Assembly (NCBI GenBank): GCA_010672425.1
Contig: JAAHGR010000029.1
Location: 1 to 47,910 of the forward strand
Origin: Symploca sp. SIO2E6
GTDB lineage: Bacteria; Cyanobacteriota; Cyanobacteriia; Cyanobacteriales; Coleofasciculaceae
Length of the DNA: 47,910 bases
Reading direction: 5' to 3'
Below the pieces are notes generated by a model. It did no database searches. It was not told the DNA's origin and saw only the letters and a list, made by a program, of their open reading frames with translations. The position numbers were made by a program, and so were the translations under genes. Positions within the stretch are counted from its first letter, which is position 1. Each line of letters starts with the position of its first letter. This document shows positions 17,956 through 27,396 of this stretch, one piece after another.

Positions 17956-18312
17956 ATGCTATCGATAGCAGTTAGGATATTTCGCAAAGGTATAGCAAGG
18001 TTGACCAACCAGTGCAACCAACAGGAGACCAACTCTACTTCTATACATGAGTGGTTCTCTACGCATAAACTACCCCATCATCTGTATTGGGACTCCCTCT
18101 GGATTAAGCAGTTTAAGCCAACTTGCCGCAAGACACATTTAGCAACGGCGATCGCAATGACAGGCATTGAACGCGATAAAGCCATCAATTTAGCAGAAGG
18201 AATCTTGGCATTGGCTCCTAGTTTTGACATCAACTCTCCTCCTATGTGGTCAATCAGGAACCTGCTAGAAACAAAAATGTACTCTTACCTGCGATCGCTA
18301 GCTGAGGCATGA
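17956..18312 (+). CDS. Hypothetical protein (start revised from 17827)
   Basis: AAGGTGACGACATG provides an RBS and start at 17956, leaving the 17904 motif intergenic. Confidence 0.45.
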   Translation: MLSIAVRIFRKGIARLTNQCNQQETNSTSIHEWFSTHKLPHHLYWDSLWIKQFKPTCRKTHLATAIAMTGIERDKAINLAEGILALAPSFDINSPPMWSIRNLLETKMYSYLRSLAEA

Positions 18313-18495
18313 TGGATGATGTTAGCAGTCAGGATACGCATCAAACCACTTATCTGTTGGGCTGCATGTGAGGTTGCTGGACAATTGGCGGGATTGGATT
18401 TTCTTATAGATTTGGAAGAATTTCTCCACACTAATGTCATTTCCCCGGCGATTGTAGCCCATCAAGATAGCAAAAATTACGACTCTTCGTTTCTC

Positions 18496-18888
18496 TAGGA
18501 CAAAGCGCAAGACAAAGGGTAGGACAAAGCGAAACGAACTCAAAACGCTATCAGCTATTGGTTTTGTACCTTACCTCAAAAAGTTACTGTGATGAGTAGG
18601 ACAAAAGGTAGGACAAAGCGAAGTGACAAATACTACACGGAATTGGAACTTAACTACAATTTCGTCTTGGAACTACCACAACCCTTTACCTTCGTACAAC
18701 ACAAGCTCTGGAACCAAATAAGTTCCAAATACCGAAAAAATAAAATTCCGTTCCCACGAACGACAGAATAAGGGTTTTAGAGATTTTGGGAATCTAGTTG
18801 AACTTAATGTAGTTCCAAAAAGTACCCCAAAAACACACTTGTAGTACGCTCTCCTTAGTCCTACTCTTCCCACTTCCCTTTGTCCTGG
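18496..18888. repeat. Repeat-dense noncoding region (iteron-like)
   Basis: AGGACAAAG-type repeats direct at ~18497, 18510, 18521, 18598, 18610 and inverted at ~18855 and 18872-18888; TTGGAACTTA (18643) / TAAGTTCCAA (18719) and TTGGAACTAC (18667) / GTAGTTCCAA (18809). Confidence 0.6.
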
Positions 18889-18899
18889 TGAAACAGCGG

Positions 18900-18946
18900 G
18901 TTAGCCACGAGATCGAGGACGGCAAGGCTAACAAACGGGGATCTCG
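18900..18946 (+). promoter_or_regulatory. Interleaved inverted repeats, possible pseudoknot in the leader of the 18986 gene
   Basis: GTTAGCC (18900-18906)/GGCTAAC (18926-18932) interleaved with CGAGATC (18908-18914)/GATCTCG (18940-18946). Confidence 0.45.
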
Positions 18947-18985
18947 AACAAAAAACACCAACCAAACATAAGGATAGATTATACT

Positions 18986-19576
18986 ATGCCAAGAGACAAG
19001 AATGGACGTTTTATCACCGCAAAGCAAGCACAACAAGAGCAACAAGAACAGCAAGAGAAAAATTCTAAATCTGCTCAACCAGCTGTTCAACCAGTTCAAA
19101 GCAATAGCTCAATCACCTTAAATACTGACGTTGGAGCTAGTGGAGCGATCGCACTAAAAGACGTTCCAAGGGAGTTGGGAGATGTTTCTCCTGATACTTT
19201 GATTGCTCAATATGGTGGTGACAATGCATTAACTGTTTCTCAAGCCGCTAAGCGCTCTACTTTATTGGAGAGGACAGCAGCCAATTTAGAGGTTGCCATT
19301 GGTGAGTTAACAGTTCAGGAACTAGCTATCAAAAAGTCCACCAAAGAAGTTGATGTAGCGATCGCTGCCACAAATTACGGCACAAAAGTTTTGAAGTTAG
19401 AGGATGCGGAAAACAAGCAACAATACCAAGCTCAGGCTAACCAGTTAAATGCCAGTATTCGTGACTCTAAAGTTACTGTACTAAAGGGTCGTGCTCAGAA
19501 GTGGAAAGCTAATGCTGCTAAAGCCAGTGCAGTGACTGAAGCTTTGGATGCTGACTTCCGAGAAATTTCTCAATAG
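18986..19576 (+). CDS. Hypothetical phage protein
   Basis: 196 aa, AAGGA upstream. Confidence 0.55.
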   Translation: MPRDKNGRFITAKQAQQEQQEQQEKNSKSAQPAVQPVQSNSSITLNTDVGASGAIALKDVPRELGDVSPDTLIAQYGGDNALTVSQAAKRSTLLERTAANLEVAIGELTVQELAIKKSTKEVDVAIAATNYGTKVLKLEDAENKQQYQAQANQLNASIRDSKVTVLKGRAQKWKANAAKASAVTEALDADFREISQ

Positions 19577-19589
19577 GCAACAAATTGAT

Positions 19590-19605
19590 TTCCCATAATG
19601 GGGAC
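19590..19605 (-). promoter_or_regulatory. Dispersed near-palindrome, copy 4 (TTCCCATAATGGGGAC)
   Basis: Intergenic after the 18986 gene; one substitution and length shift. Confidence 0.65.
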
Positions 19606-19664
19606 ACGAAAAGAAGTGGAGGGAGTCTCACCCTCCACACACATTACTGGATGGAATTACTATT

Positions 19665-19832
19665 ATGAACTACAAGCTTTTTTGGGCAAACCTCTACTCA
19701 GCTGGTCTACTGGTTTTATACGCGATCGCGGGAACAGCAGTAGCCCTTTGGAGTATTACCCCAACCGGGTCAATTATTTTTGTCTGTCTAATTGTTATCG
19801 GTGTCTTGGCTATCCTGGCAAATAAGAGGTGA
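19665..19832 (+). CDS. 55-aa small membrane protein missing from the ORF track
   Basis: MNYKLFWANLYSAGLLVLYAIAGTAVALWSITPTGSIIFVCLIVIGVLAILANKR; two hydrophobic segments; stop 4 nt before the next start. Confidence 0.6.
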   Translation: MNYKLFWANLYSAGLLVLYAIAGTAVALWSITPTGSIIFVCLIVIGVLAILANKR

Positions 19833-19836
19833 GGTG

Positions 19837-21471
19837 ATGAATCAACTACTAACTACAACCATAGGGTTGTTTCTGTTGATGACCCCATTGCCCTATCGAG
19901 TGAAGACAGTTATAGCTTGGGTGATCGCGATTCCAACCCTTGCCATAAGTGCTAAACGTTACCCAGAGTATGTGAAGAAAAAGGGTGAATTAGAGACAGT
20001 ACAAGCCAAGGTTGAAAAGTTAAGAAAGGAGGCAGAAAACACAGAATACAAGATTAACGATACAGAGGAGAAGTCCCGACAACAGATATACGCAAAAGAA
20101 AGCACGATCGCTCAACAGCTACTCAAAGCTCAACAGGAATTAAAATTAGCTGAAAAACTCGGTGCAGAAGCTGAGGAGAAAAGATCTGATCTAATGGCTG
20201 AATGCCATCAACAAATTGAAAAGCTATTGAAAGAAGCTGAGGAGAAGGCGGCAGCCATTCAAGCTAAAAAGCAGAAGGAAATTGATCAGCTACTTAATAA
20301 TTTGGGGGATGAGGAGAAAAGTATTCTAACCGAAGCTGAAGAAACTAAAAAAGAAGCTGAATTATTGAAAAAGACAGCTGAGGAAGAAGCCAAGAAAATA
20401 AGAATTGTTGCCGAAAAAGAAGCTGAATTGTTGCTGAATAAAGCCCAATTGGAAGCAGAAGCGATCACAGGTCAGATCAAGACAGAGCATGGCACTTGGC
20501 AGTCTCAAGTTGCTCAACAGATGGAAGCTTTGAAGGCTCAAATTCAGCAAGAATACTATGATGAATGCGATGAGGCGATCGCTCAACAGATTAAGGAGAT
20601 ACAAGAAGCGGCGATTGAAGGGGCAAGGGCTAAGGTAGCAGAGTCGATTGAGACCATCAAAAAGCTGCAAGAAGATAATAAGCAGCTCAAAGAACGGGCA
20701 ATGCTTTTCTATGAAAAACTCCAAGCTCAAAGACAGGTTAAGAAACCTACAGAGTTTGATCTGTTTAATACTACTGCTCGAAACCTTATTGAGTATTACG
20801 AAAGTCAAGGGGTAAACCTGGATTTTGTCTCAGCTAGACCTGATACAGATGGTTCTACTATCGTTTGCGTCAATCCTTGGAGAAAGGACAGCGGGATAGA
20901 GAAAGATATCCAAAAGTTCTTCAATGCCTTAATGGTGCATTTCAAGCTTTCACAAACTCCTACTTGTGAGGTGACCCCGGTGGGCTACGAAATACGCATG
21001 ACCCCTCACCATTTCCACTACGGCGGCTTGCCTCCTGTTAACCCTTATGCCGAAAAAGCTAACCGGTTTGGAACTGCTTTCCTCAATCAAGATGAGGAAG
21101 TAGATATAGAGGAGATCGCTAAAAATGCACTGGGGGATGTCGAGGCAAGGAAACTGTTGCAGGAACAGCTGGAAAAAGAGCATATCCAGTTCATGCTCAT
21201 GTTCCGTCCCCCAGCTGATAAAATCAAGCCAGCAAGCCTAGCTCTAGAGGATTTAGAGGTTAAGTGGGTTGAATGGCTCTACAAGTGGCGATCGCAAGCT
21301 ACTGGTAAGCCAAATATCACCACTCAGAATGAGCTGATGCTTGAGGTTTACGGGATATCCCCAGGCAGGGGGACTGATGAAGAGTCATTACTAGGTGAAT
21401 CACTGCGTTCAAGACTGCATCGCATCATGGACACCCTTGGCTTGCCTAGGAGGAAACGTAGTGAGGGATAA
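19837..21471 (+). CDS. Membrane-anchored long coiled-coil protein with folded C-terminal domain
   Basis: N-terminal TM (MNQLLTTTIGLFLLMTPLPYRVKTVIAWVIAIPTLAIS), ~270-aa Glu/Lys/Ala coiled coil, then ~230-aa domain. Start set at ATG 19837 with GAGGTG upstream. Confidence 0.65.
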   Translation: MNQLLTTTIGLFLLMTPLPYRVKTVIAWVIAIPTLAISAKRYPEYVKKKGELETVQAKVEKLRKEAENTEYKINDTEEKSRQQIYAKESTIAQQLLKAQQELKLAEKLGAEAEEKRSDLMAECHQQIEKLLKEAEEKAAAIQAKKQKEIDQLLNNLGDEEKSILTEAEETKKEAELLKKTAEEEAKKIRIVAEKEAELLLNKAQLEAEAITGQIKTEHGTWQSQVAQQMEALKAQIQQEYYDECDEAIAQQIKEIQEAAIEGARAKVAESIETIKKLQEDNKQLKERAMLFYEKLQAQRQVKKPTEFDLFNTTARNLIEYYESQGVNLDFVSARPDTDGSTIVCVNPWRKDSGIEKDIQKFFNALMVHFKLSQTPTCEVTPVGYEIRMTPHHFHYGGLPPVNPYAEKANRFGTAFLNQDEEVDIEEIAKNALGDVEARKLLQEQLEKEHIQFMLMFRPPADKIKPASLALEDLEVKWVEWLYKWRSQATGKPNITTQNELMLEVYGISPGRGTDEESLLGESLRSRLHRIMDTLGLPRRKRSEG

Positions 21472-21477
21472 GGTGTT

Positions 21478-21545
21478 TAGTTGTTTGTCATTTGTCATTT
21501 GTCATTTGTTTTTCTTAACAAACAACAAACAACCAACAACGGATT
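21478..21545. repeat. Low-complexity TTTGTCA tandem / ACAAACAACC complement
   Basis: TTTGTCATTTGTCATTTGTCATTTGTTTTTCTTAACAAACAACAAACAACCAACAAC. Confidence 0.6.
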
Positions 21546-21578
21546 GGGTGAAGATTTTTATTCAGGACTTGAGAAGAA

Positions 21579-22259
21579 ATGGCTAAAGATTACATGAAGG
21601 TTAAGGACTTTATTGAGGCAGCTGGAATGCCAGAAAAGTGGCAAGAAAGCAATTTGCAAGAATATATTGCTCAAAGGCTTTATGATCTAGGAAACAAGGA
21701 GATTTATCTAGAGCTTAAATGTAGAGGTGGACGTGCTGATATTGTTACCCCATCAACTATATATGAAGTTAAGAAATGGTTGACCCGCGACCATCTTTAT
21801 CAGGCAATGGGACAGGTTGCTTGCTACCAAAAGAATATCAAAGGAAACAAAAAGGGGGTGATTATTGGGTTTAAACCAACCAGGGATGAGGAGAAAAAAT
21901 CAGCAGAAACAACTGCTGCTTATATCGAACAATCTTCAAACATAAAAGTTGTTTTTGTTAACTGCGATCGCGAGTGGTTTCCTAAGAGGGGTAGCTCAAA
22001 AAAGTGGTTAGAAAGCCTAAAAGACGGAGAACTGGTTCTAAGGCTATCAGTTCCAAAGTTATTAAAACTACCAGTAAGACTACTACTAGGAGGCGGTCAA
22101 CTCCTAGGAAACGGTCAACCCCCAAGAAGCGTAAGAGAAAAACTAAATAGTCCTGTAACCTTGACTCTTGTTGTGATTACTCTTATGTTTGTTTCTTTTG
22201 GGCTCAGCTATTTTCACGCTTCATCTTACTCCACTACTGAGTCTGAGCTTGCTGAGTAA
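21579..22259 (+). CDS. PD-(D/E)XK nuclease-like protein with C-terminal transmembrane segment
   Basis: LELKCRGGRADIVTPSTIYEVKKWLTRDHLYQAMGQVACYQ (D...ExK...Q) and C-terminal PVTLTLVVITLMFVSFGLSYF. Confidence 0.65.
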   Translation: MAKDYMKVKDFIEAAGMPEKWQESNLQEYIAQRLYDLGNKEIYLELKCRGGRADIVTPSTIYEVKKWLTRDHLYQAMGQVACYQKNIKGNKKGVIIGFKPTRDEEKKSAETTAAYIEQSSNIKVVFVNCDREWFPKRGSSKKWLESLKDGELVLRLSVPKLLKLPVRLLLGGGQLLGNGQPPRSVREKLNSPVTLTLVVITLMFVSFGLSYFHASSYSTTESELAE

Positions 22260-22324
22260 TCCTCCTGATTTACATTGTACTTTGTGAAGAAGGTATAATG
22301 GAATCCAAAAGAAGGATCAAAAGT

Positions 22325-22594
22325 ATGGCGAGGACTAATATATCTTTTTACCCTACTCCAGAAGTTGAGCAACTTGTAAGAGGTGAACACAGGAGAATTA
22401 ACGAGCAGATAGCAGAAAAAACAGGCGGGAAAGGTGAGCCTGTTAGCTTGTCTCAGGTGATTATAGATCTTCTCCGGGAAGCTATTATAAGCAGACAAAC
22501 CTCAACAGGTGAGGTGATTCCTATGAAGCGATCGCGCAAAAGAAGAAGTCTTCAGATGAATTCAGATGTGTTTGTACGCATCAAGTCCCCATAA
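22325..22594 (+). CDS. Small ribbon-helix-helix-like protein
   Basis: MARTNISFYPTPEVEQLVR...PVSLSQVIIDLLREAI; start moved to the internal Met. Confidence 0.45.
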   Translation: MARTNISFYPTPEVEQLVRGEHRRINEQIAEKTGGKGEPVSLSQVIIDLLREAIISRQTSTGEVIPMKRSRKRRSLQMNSDVFVRIKSP

Positions 22595-22626
22595 ATCGTT
22601 TATTGTACAAAATCAAAAAATTTTTC

Positions 22627-22642
22627 GTTCCCATTATGGGAG
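22627..22642 (-). promoter_or_regulatory. Dispersed near-palindrome, copy 5 (GTTCCCATTATGGGAG)
   Basis: Intergenic, ~35 nt upstream of the helicase ORF. Confidence 0.75.
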
Positions 22643-22676
22643 CGAAAACAGATAAGTATGTTTTATTGATAGTCTC

Positions 22677-24167
22677 ATGTTCATTAGTCCTTACCCATAC
22701 CAAGCCAAATTAATACAAGAGGCTTATCAAAAGCTTGAGTCCGCCAATAGGATTGCGATTATTGCCCCAACAGGGAGCGGGAAAACCATAATAGCGTCCT
22801 TTATTGCTAGGGATGCAGTCAAACGGCAGAAGAAGATACTATTTGTGGTACATCGCGATCGCCTAATTCCCCAGACGCAAAAGACTTTAAAGAAGCTGGG
22901 GATTAGGTCTGGTGTGATTGCTGGTAGATATGAGGAGGATAGGAGTGCAACGGTTCAAGTGGCATCTTTCCAAACAATGTCAGGCGATCGCGATATCTCT
23001 TGGTTTAAACCGGATTTAACCTTTGCTGATGAGTGTCATATAACTAGCTTTGTTAATGTGATGATAGAACGCTTCCCAAAACTCACAAGGGGAGAGCGAT
23101 TGCTTAACAAAAGGGAGGAGGAAGGAATACTGATCGGATTGACTGCAACCCCTTGGAGATTAAGCAAAACGCAATCACTCCTTGATTACTACCAGGATGC
23201 TGTATTCGCTCCCATGCCAGGGGAATTGATCGAGAACAACTTCTTGTGTCCAATATCCTATTATCACGTCCCTGACAGCCAAGGAAAGTCGATGGACGCA
23301 ACGATTGATTACCTGATCCAGCAGTGGAAAAAATTAGCTCAAAACAGGTTGACAATAGCATTTTGTCCAACTATTGAATTTGCCAAAGGGTTAGCAGAAG
23401 GGTTTAAGGAGATTGGAGTTACAGCAGAAGCAGTTCACTCCAAAATGAAGTCCAAAGAGTGCGATCGCATCTATAAGGATTATGAAGACGGTAAAATCAA
23501 AATTCTCAGTTCAGTTGGTAAGTTAACCGAGGGCTTTGATTGTCCTCCGGTTAGTTGTGGTATTACAGCTAGAGACACTGAATCTAGGGCATTGTATTTT
23601 CAAATGCTAGGGAGACTAGCAAGAAAAGCAGATGGGAAGAATGATGCGATCCTTTTAGATGCAGTAGGGTTGAGCCATCCTGATAAATTTGGTCGTTTTG
23701 AAGATCTGAAAATTGATGAAAGCTCCTTATATCAGTTTGGGGAAGAAGCTAAAGGGGATGCCCCGATAAAAACTTGTCATCATTGCTTCAATCAGATCTT
23801 GGCATCTTATCGTATATGTCCAATTTGTGGATCTGTTCTAGATGTGGTTGGCAAGATCAAATATTTACCTGATGGCGAAATGGTTCGATATTGGGTAAGC
23901 AACGAAGAAAGGGTGGAGTTTGCTGCTTATCAGAAGCTGCTAAAAGTTGCGTTCCAAAGGAGTTTTCCTCCTGAATGGGCTGGCAAACAGTTCTATCTCA
24001 AATTTAATCGGACACCTCCCTTGGATTGGAGGAGGAACTCTGTTCTAATTGGTGGCTCAATGGAACAAAAATCTGAATACAAGAAATATTTACAAAAAGT
24101 TGCAAAGTCTAATGGGCTAGGTAGGAATTGGGTTTACGAACAACTATCTCTGGAACTTGGCGTTTAA
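22677..24167 (+). CDS. Superfamily 2 DEAD/DEAH helicase with zinc-finger
   Basis: Walker A APTGSGKT, TFADECH, GLTATPWR, QMLGRLARK, plus CHHCFNQILASYRICPICG. Confidence 0.9.
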   Translation: MFISPYPYQAKLIQEAYQKLESANRIAIIAPTGSGKTIIASFIARDAVKRQKKILFVVHRDRLIPQTQKTLKKLGIRSGVIAGRYEEDRSATVQVASFQTMSGDRDISWFKPDLTFADECHITSFVNVMIERFPKLTRGERLLNKREEEGILIGLTATPWRLSKTQSLLDYYQDAVFAPMPGELIENNFLCPISYYHVPDSQGKSMDATIDYLIQQWKKLAQNRLTIAFCPTIEFAKGLAEGFKEIGVTAEAVHSKMKSKECDRIYKDYEDGKIKILSSVGKLTEGFDCPPVSCGITARDTESRALYFQMLGRLARKADGKNDAILLDAVGLSHPDKFGRFEDLKIDESSLYQFGEEAKGDAPIKTCHHCFNQILASYRICPICGSVLDVVGKIKYLPDGEMVRYWVSNEERVEFAAYQKLLKVAFQRSFPPEWAGKQFYLKFNRTPPLDWRRNSVLIGGSMEQKSEYKKYLQKVAKSNGLGRNWVYEQLSLELGV

Positions 24168-24260
24168 TACCAAGTTGCATTCAACGGTAGTACGCACATT
24201 CATTGTCCCCGCGTCCCCGCGTCTGTCTCAACTACTATCTTTGAACGCAACCGCGTATAA

Positions 24261-24276
24261 GTACCCATTGTGGGAC
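24261..24276 (-). promoter_or_regulatory. Dispersed near-palindrome, copy 6 (GTACCCATTGTGGGAC)
   Basis: Intergenic between helicase and ParB-Dam genes. Confidence 0.7.
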
Positions 24277-24363
24277 GTGTTTTTTTCCTGATATAGTGCT
24301 AATCTAATGAATAGAGTAGTACACAGTACAAGTTGTACATGTCAAAGTTCTTAGTGGAAAGAA

Positions 24364-26280
24364 ATGACAAATAAAAAAGGAAGTACCGCGATTACCTCCA
24401 GTGACGCTGATGTAATCGTCTCTGAGAGTCCGGTTGAGAGTAGCAGTGGCTTATGTGAAGTCGTCTATTCTAAGGAGTTCAACACAACAAGGATTCAAGT
24501 AGCCAAGGTTAAGGCAACTTCAGAGCGTGGAGAGGTTTTTATACCATCGTTGTGGGATGAAGACGGTTTGGTTTGGATGGGGGGAGCAGTTCCCTCAGTA
24601 AAAAAGGCAAAAAATATGGCGACGATCGCTTGCAATCGTTACACTGGCTTATTTAAAGAAGTCGGATTAGCAAGTGTAGATCCAGATCTATTAGTGCGTT
24701 TACCGTATAACGAGCTGATTTATCTGGACAATGAAAGCAACATTCAACGTCTGATAGATGAGCTGGATATTGAGCAACCATCATTGTTGAGCTTAGTCAT
24801 CGATCAGTGGGGGATAATCATTGATGGTAATAGTCGCCATGCAGCGGTTGAACGCTTAAATGCTCGTGATCCTGAAAACAGAAAATTTCGGCGGATTCCC
24901 GTTGAAATCAAAAGCTTCCCCTCAGGGTTAGCACGATTAGAGGAGTTGAGACTTCGTAACAGCTACAGGACAAAGAGTCGGATTCAAGAGCTAAACGAGA
25001 TGCGTCTCAAGCTTCAAATTGAGATAAAAAAACGACAGGACGCATTAGGTAAACCAAAAAGTCAAAAACCCCGTGGTCGTTCCATTGAGCGAGTTGCAGC
25101 AGAAACAGGAATTAGCCGAAACACTTTACACCGAGGGCTGAGTGCAATCGAGGAGATTGAAAGGATTAAGGATTCTGATCCTTCATTAGCTCAAAAATGG
25201 ACGCAATTATTGAATGAAGGCACAAACAAGATGTCTTTTGACATTGTGGGTGTCCCCTCCGAAGATCGGGAAGCTGTAATCGACAAGCTTTACGAGAAAG
25301 GAAAACTGAGTAAGAAGGTGTCTGTTGACAAAGCTCATAAGGCTGTGTTGGCAGAAAAACTAAGGAACTCAAACAGTGCTGGTGCTACTGAAAGCAGCGA
25401 TCGCGACCCTGCCGGAGTTGATGGCGAAACTACCGATGCTCTTACACCCGATCTAGAACAAGCAAATGAGCAAGCTGAACGAGAAAAACAAGCACGGTTA
25501 AACACCTATAAGGAACTAGGAGATAAGCCTACTGATAACTGGTACACTCCCACTGAAATTATTGAATTAATTCTAGAGGTTATGGGGGAGATCGACTTAG
25601 ATCCATTCTCAGACCTTCAAAAAAGAATACCTGCCAAAAATCATTACACAATCTTTGATGATGCCTTTGCTGACAAAAATCATTGGACTGGTAGTGTATT
25701 TGCTAATGTACTATATTCTGATCCCGCCAAATGTCTCAAGAAAGCATCTAAGGAGATATTGGATGGTCACACCAAGAAAGGATTATATCTCTGTGAATCA
25801 GGAGTATTATTTAACAAGAAAACTCAGACTTTGATTGACAAGCATGAGATGTCAATTTGCAACTGGAAAGGACGGATTGATTTCATTCCTGGTGAATTCT
25901 TGCTCGATGAGTTTCCTAATACAGTAACAGGGGCATCACGAATCAACTCTGTGATTCTTTTCTACTCCCTAGATCCCGCTGATCACCGTCAATTTGAGGA
26001 AGTATTTTCTCCCTTCGGGAAAATTTACCACGATGTAGGTTACTATCTACATCACTCACAGTCGTCATTAGATCCCTTTGATGCTGTCAAGGTAAACTGG
26101 GAGGATGGCAAGTCAAAATTTGGGCATATTGAATTAAGTGTCTATGAGTCAGAGGATACACTCTGGGTTGCTCAAGCTGGTGAACACAAAATTGATTCAT
26201 TGTCGGACAAAAAGGAGGCAGAGGTTACAGCGATCGCTTTGGCTATTAGTAACTATTCCTCCAACGATCCTTTTAGTTAG
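24364..26280 (+). CDS. ParB-like nuclease domain fused to a phage Dam-like methyltransferase domain with degenerate catalytic motif
   Basis: N-terminus RLIDELDIEQPSLLSLVIDQWGIIIDGNSRHAAVERL; C-terminus DNWYTPTEIIELILEVMGEIDLDPFSD...WTGSVFANVLYSDP...WKGRIDFIPG. Confidence 0.75.
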   Translation: MTNKKGSTAITSSDADVIVSESPVESSSGLCEVVYSKEFNTTRIQVAKVKATSERGEVFIPSLWDEDGLVWMGGAVPSVKKAKNMATIACNRYTGLFKEVGLASVDPDLLVRLPYNELIYLDNESNIQRLIDELDIEQPSLLSLVIDQWGIIIDGNSRHAAVERLNARDPENRKFRRIPVEIKSFPSGLARLEELRLRNSYRTKSRIQELNEMRLKLQIEIKKRQDALGKPKSQKPRGRSIERVAAETGISRNTLHRGLSAIEEIERIKDSDPSLAQKWTQLLNEGTNKMSFDIVGVPSEDREAVIDKLYEKGKLSKKVSVDKAHKAVLAEKLRNSNSAGATESSDRDPAGVDGETTDALTPDLEQANEQAEREKQARLNTYKELGDKPTDNWYTPTEIIELILEVMGEIDLDPFSDLQKRIPAKNHYTIFDDAFADKNHWTGSVFANVLYSDPAKCLKKASKEILDGHTKKGLYLCESGVLFNKKTQTLIDKHEMSICNWKGRIDFIPGEFLLDEFPNTVTGASRINSVILFYSLDPADHRQFEEVFSPFGKIYHDVGYYLHHSQSSLDPFDAVKVNWEDGKSKFGHIELSVYESEDTLWVAQAGEHKIDSLSDKKEAEVTAIALAISNYSSNDPFS

Positions 26281-26350
26281 AGTCTGGTGACTTTGTTAAC
26301 GGTTAGCGTTTCCAAATGGGGCGCTAAGCATACTCTTTTCTAAAACAACA

Positions 26351-27388
26351 ATGGCAACAACGGAAGAATCGATTTTGTTCAGAGGTGTAGGTTCCCCTAT
26401 TAATTCTGATATGTCCCAACAAGAAGCTCTAGAAGCTACTGGACTCAACTGGGAGACCTGTCTCAAGGAATTTGAATATGATTTTGATGGGGAAATGTTA
26501 AGCAGCTTGCAAGCTAACACTTTGGCTGCTATTAGATCGGATAATGGTCATTTATTGACTGTCACCGGTACTAATTGGCAACCCTATCAAAATAGCCAGT
26601 TGATGTCAGATTTTTACACCTTTTGCGATCGCACTGGATTAATCCCTGATTGGGGTGGGTTTATTTGCAGGAAGCATCATAGCAAGTCTCATCTTGCCCC
26701 TAACATGGCGTTTGTGTCAGCCAAGATCCCTGAATCAATGGGGGGTGTATTTCACCTTTCCCCTGATGAGGTAATTAACAGTCGGTTAGTTTTCTTCAAT
26801 CATCACACCTATGGCTACGGTGCTGGGGGTTATTTGTTGACGTGTAGACAAATATGCTCCAACGGCATGACAATAACTGTCAAAGAAGCTAGAAACTTGA
26901 TAAGTCATATCAGAAGTCAAGTAGGCGATCATGAAAAGATCATGGAGTGCTTATCAATGGTGCGGTGTCAATTTACCAAATACAGTCAAGACTTGGAGTT
27001 ACTGGCTGATACTCCGTTAACTCCAGAAGAAGCTTTAGCAATCTTGATCAAAGATTTCGGAAAACCAGGAATCCCGTTGAGTGATCAGCCAAAGATAGTA
27101 AAAACTTGCTTAGAGCTGTTTCTAGGGCATTTTGACGAGCAAATGAATGAACGCGGGGTCAACCTGGGGAGCAGCACCCTTGCTGCCTTCAGGACTGCTT
27201 ATGGGCTATTACAGAGTGTTACTGCCTATAAAAATCATCTTTCCGGAGCCGTCGCCGGTGGTGGTCGTGTTTTATCTATGCTCAGTGGAAATACAGCTGA
27301 GACTACAACAAAAATTCACAACACTTTGGTCAAGGTAGCGCGATCGCCAAAAACTGTAACTCTCAGTGTTCCTGTAAGGGAACTGTAG
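26351..27388 (+). CDS. DUF932 phage/plasmid-like protein
   Basis: TVTGTNWQPYQNSQLMSDF...RLVFFNHHTYGYGAGGYLLTCRQICSNGMTI. Confidence 0.8.
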   Translation: MATTEESILFRGVGSPINSDMSQQEALEATGLNWETCLKEFEYDFDGEMLSSLQANTLAAIRSDNGHLLTVTGTNWQPYQNSQLMSDFYTFCDRTGLIPDWGGFICRKHHSKSHLAPNMAFVSAKIPESMGGVFHLSPDEVINSRLVFFNHHTYGYGAGGYLLTCRQICSNGMTITVKEARNLISHIRSQVGDHEKIMECLSMVRCQFTKYSQDLELLADTPLTPEEALAILIKDFGKPGIPLSDQPKIVKTCLELFLGHFDEQMNERGVNLGSSTLAAFRTAYGLLQSVTAYKNHLSGAVAGGGRVLSMLSGNTAETTTKIHNTLVKVARSPKTVTLSVPVREL

Positions 27389-27396
27389 GAAAAAGT

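Noticed and set aside
18316-18873. Small ORFs 18316-18498, 18322-18543, 18589-18771, 18673-18873
   Set aside because: Overlap on both strands inside a repeat-dense region; translations follow the DNA repeats (MSRTKGRTKRSD) and look non-coding.
26308-26322. GTTTCCAAATGGGGC as an extra copy of the dispersed palindrome
   Set aside because: Only partial similarity; arms not complementary enough to count with the 12 clear copies.
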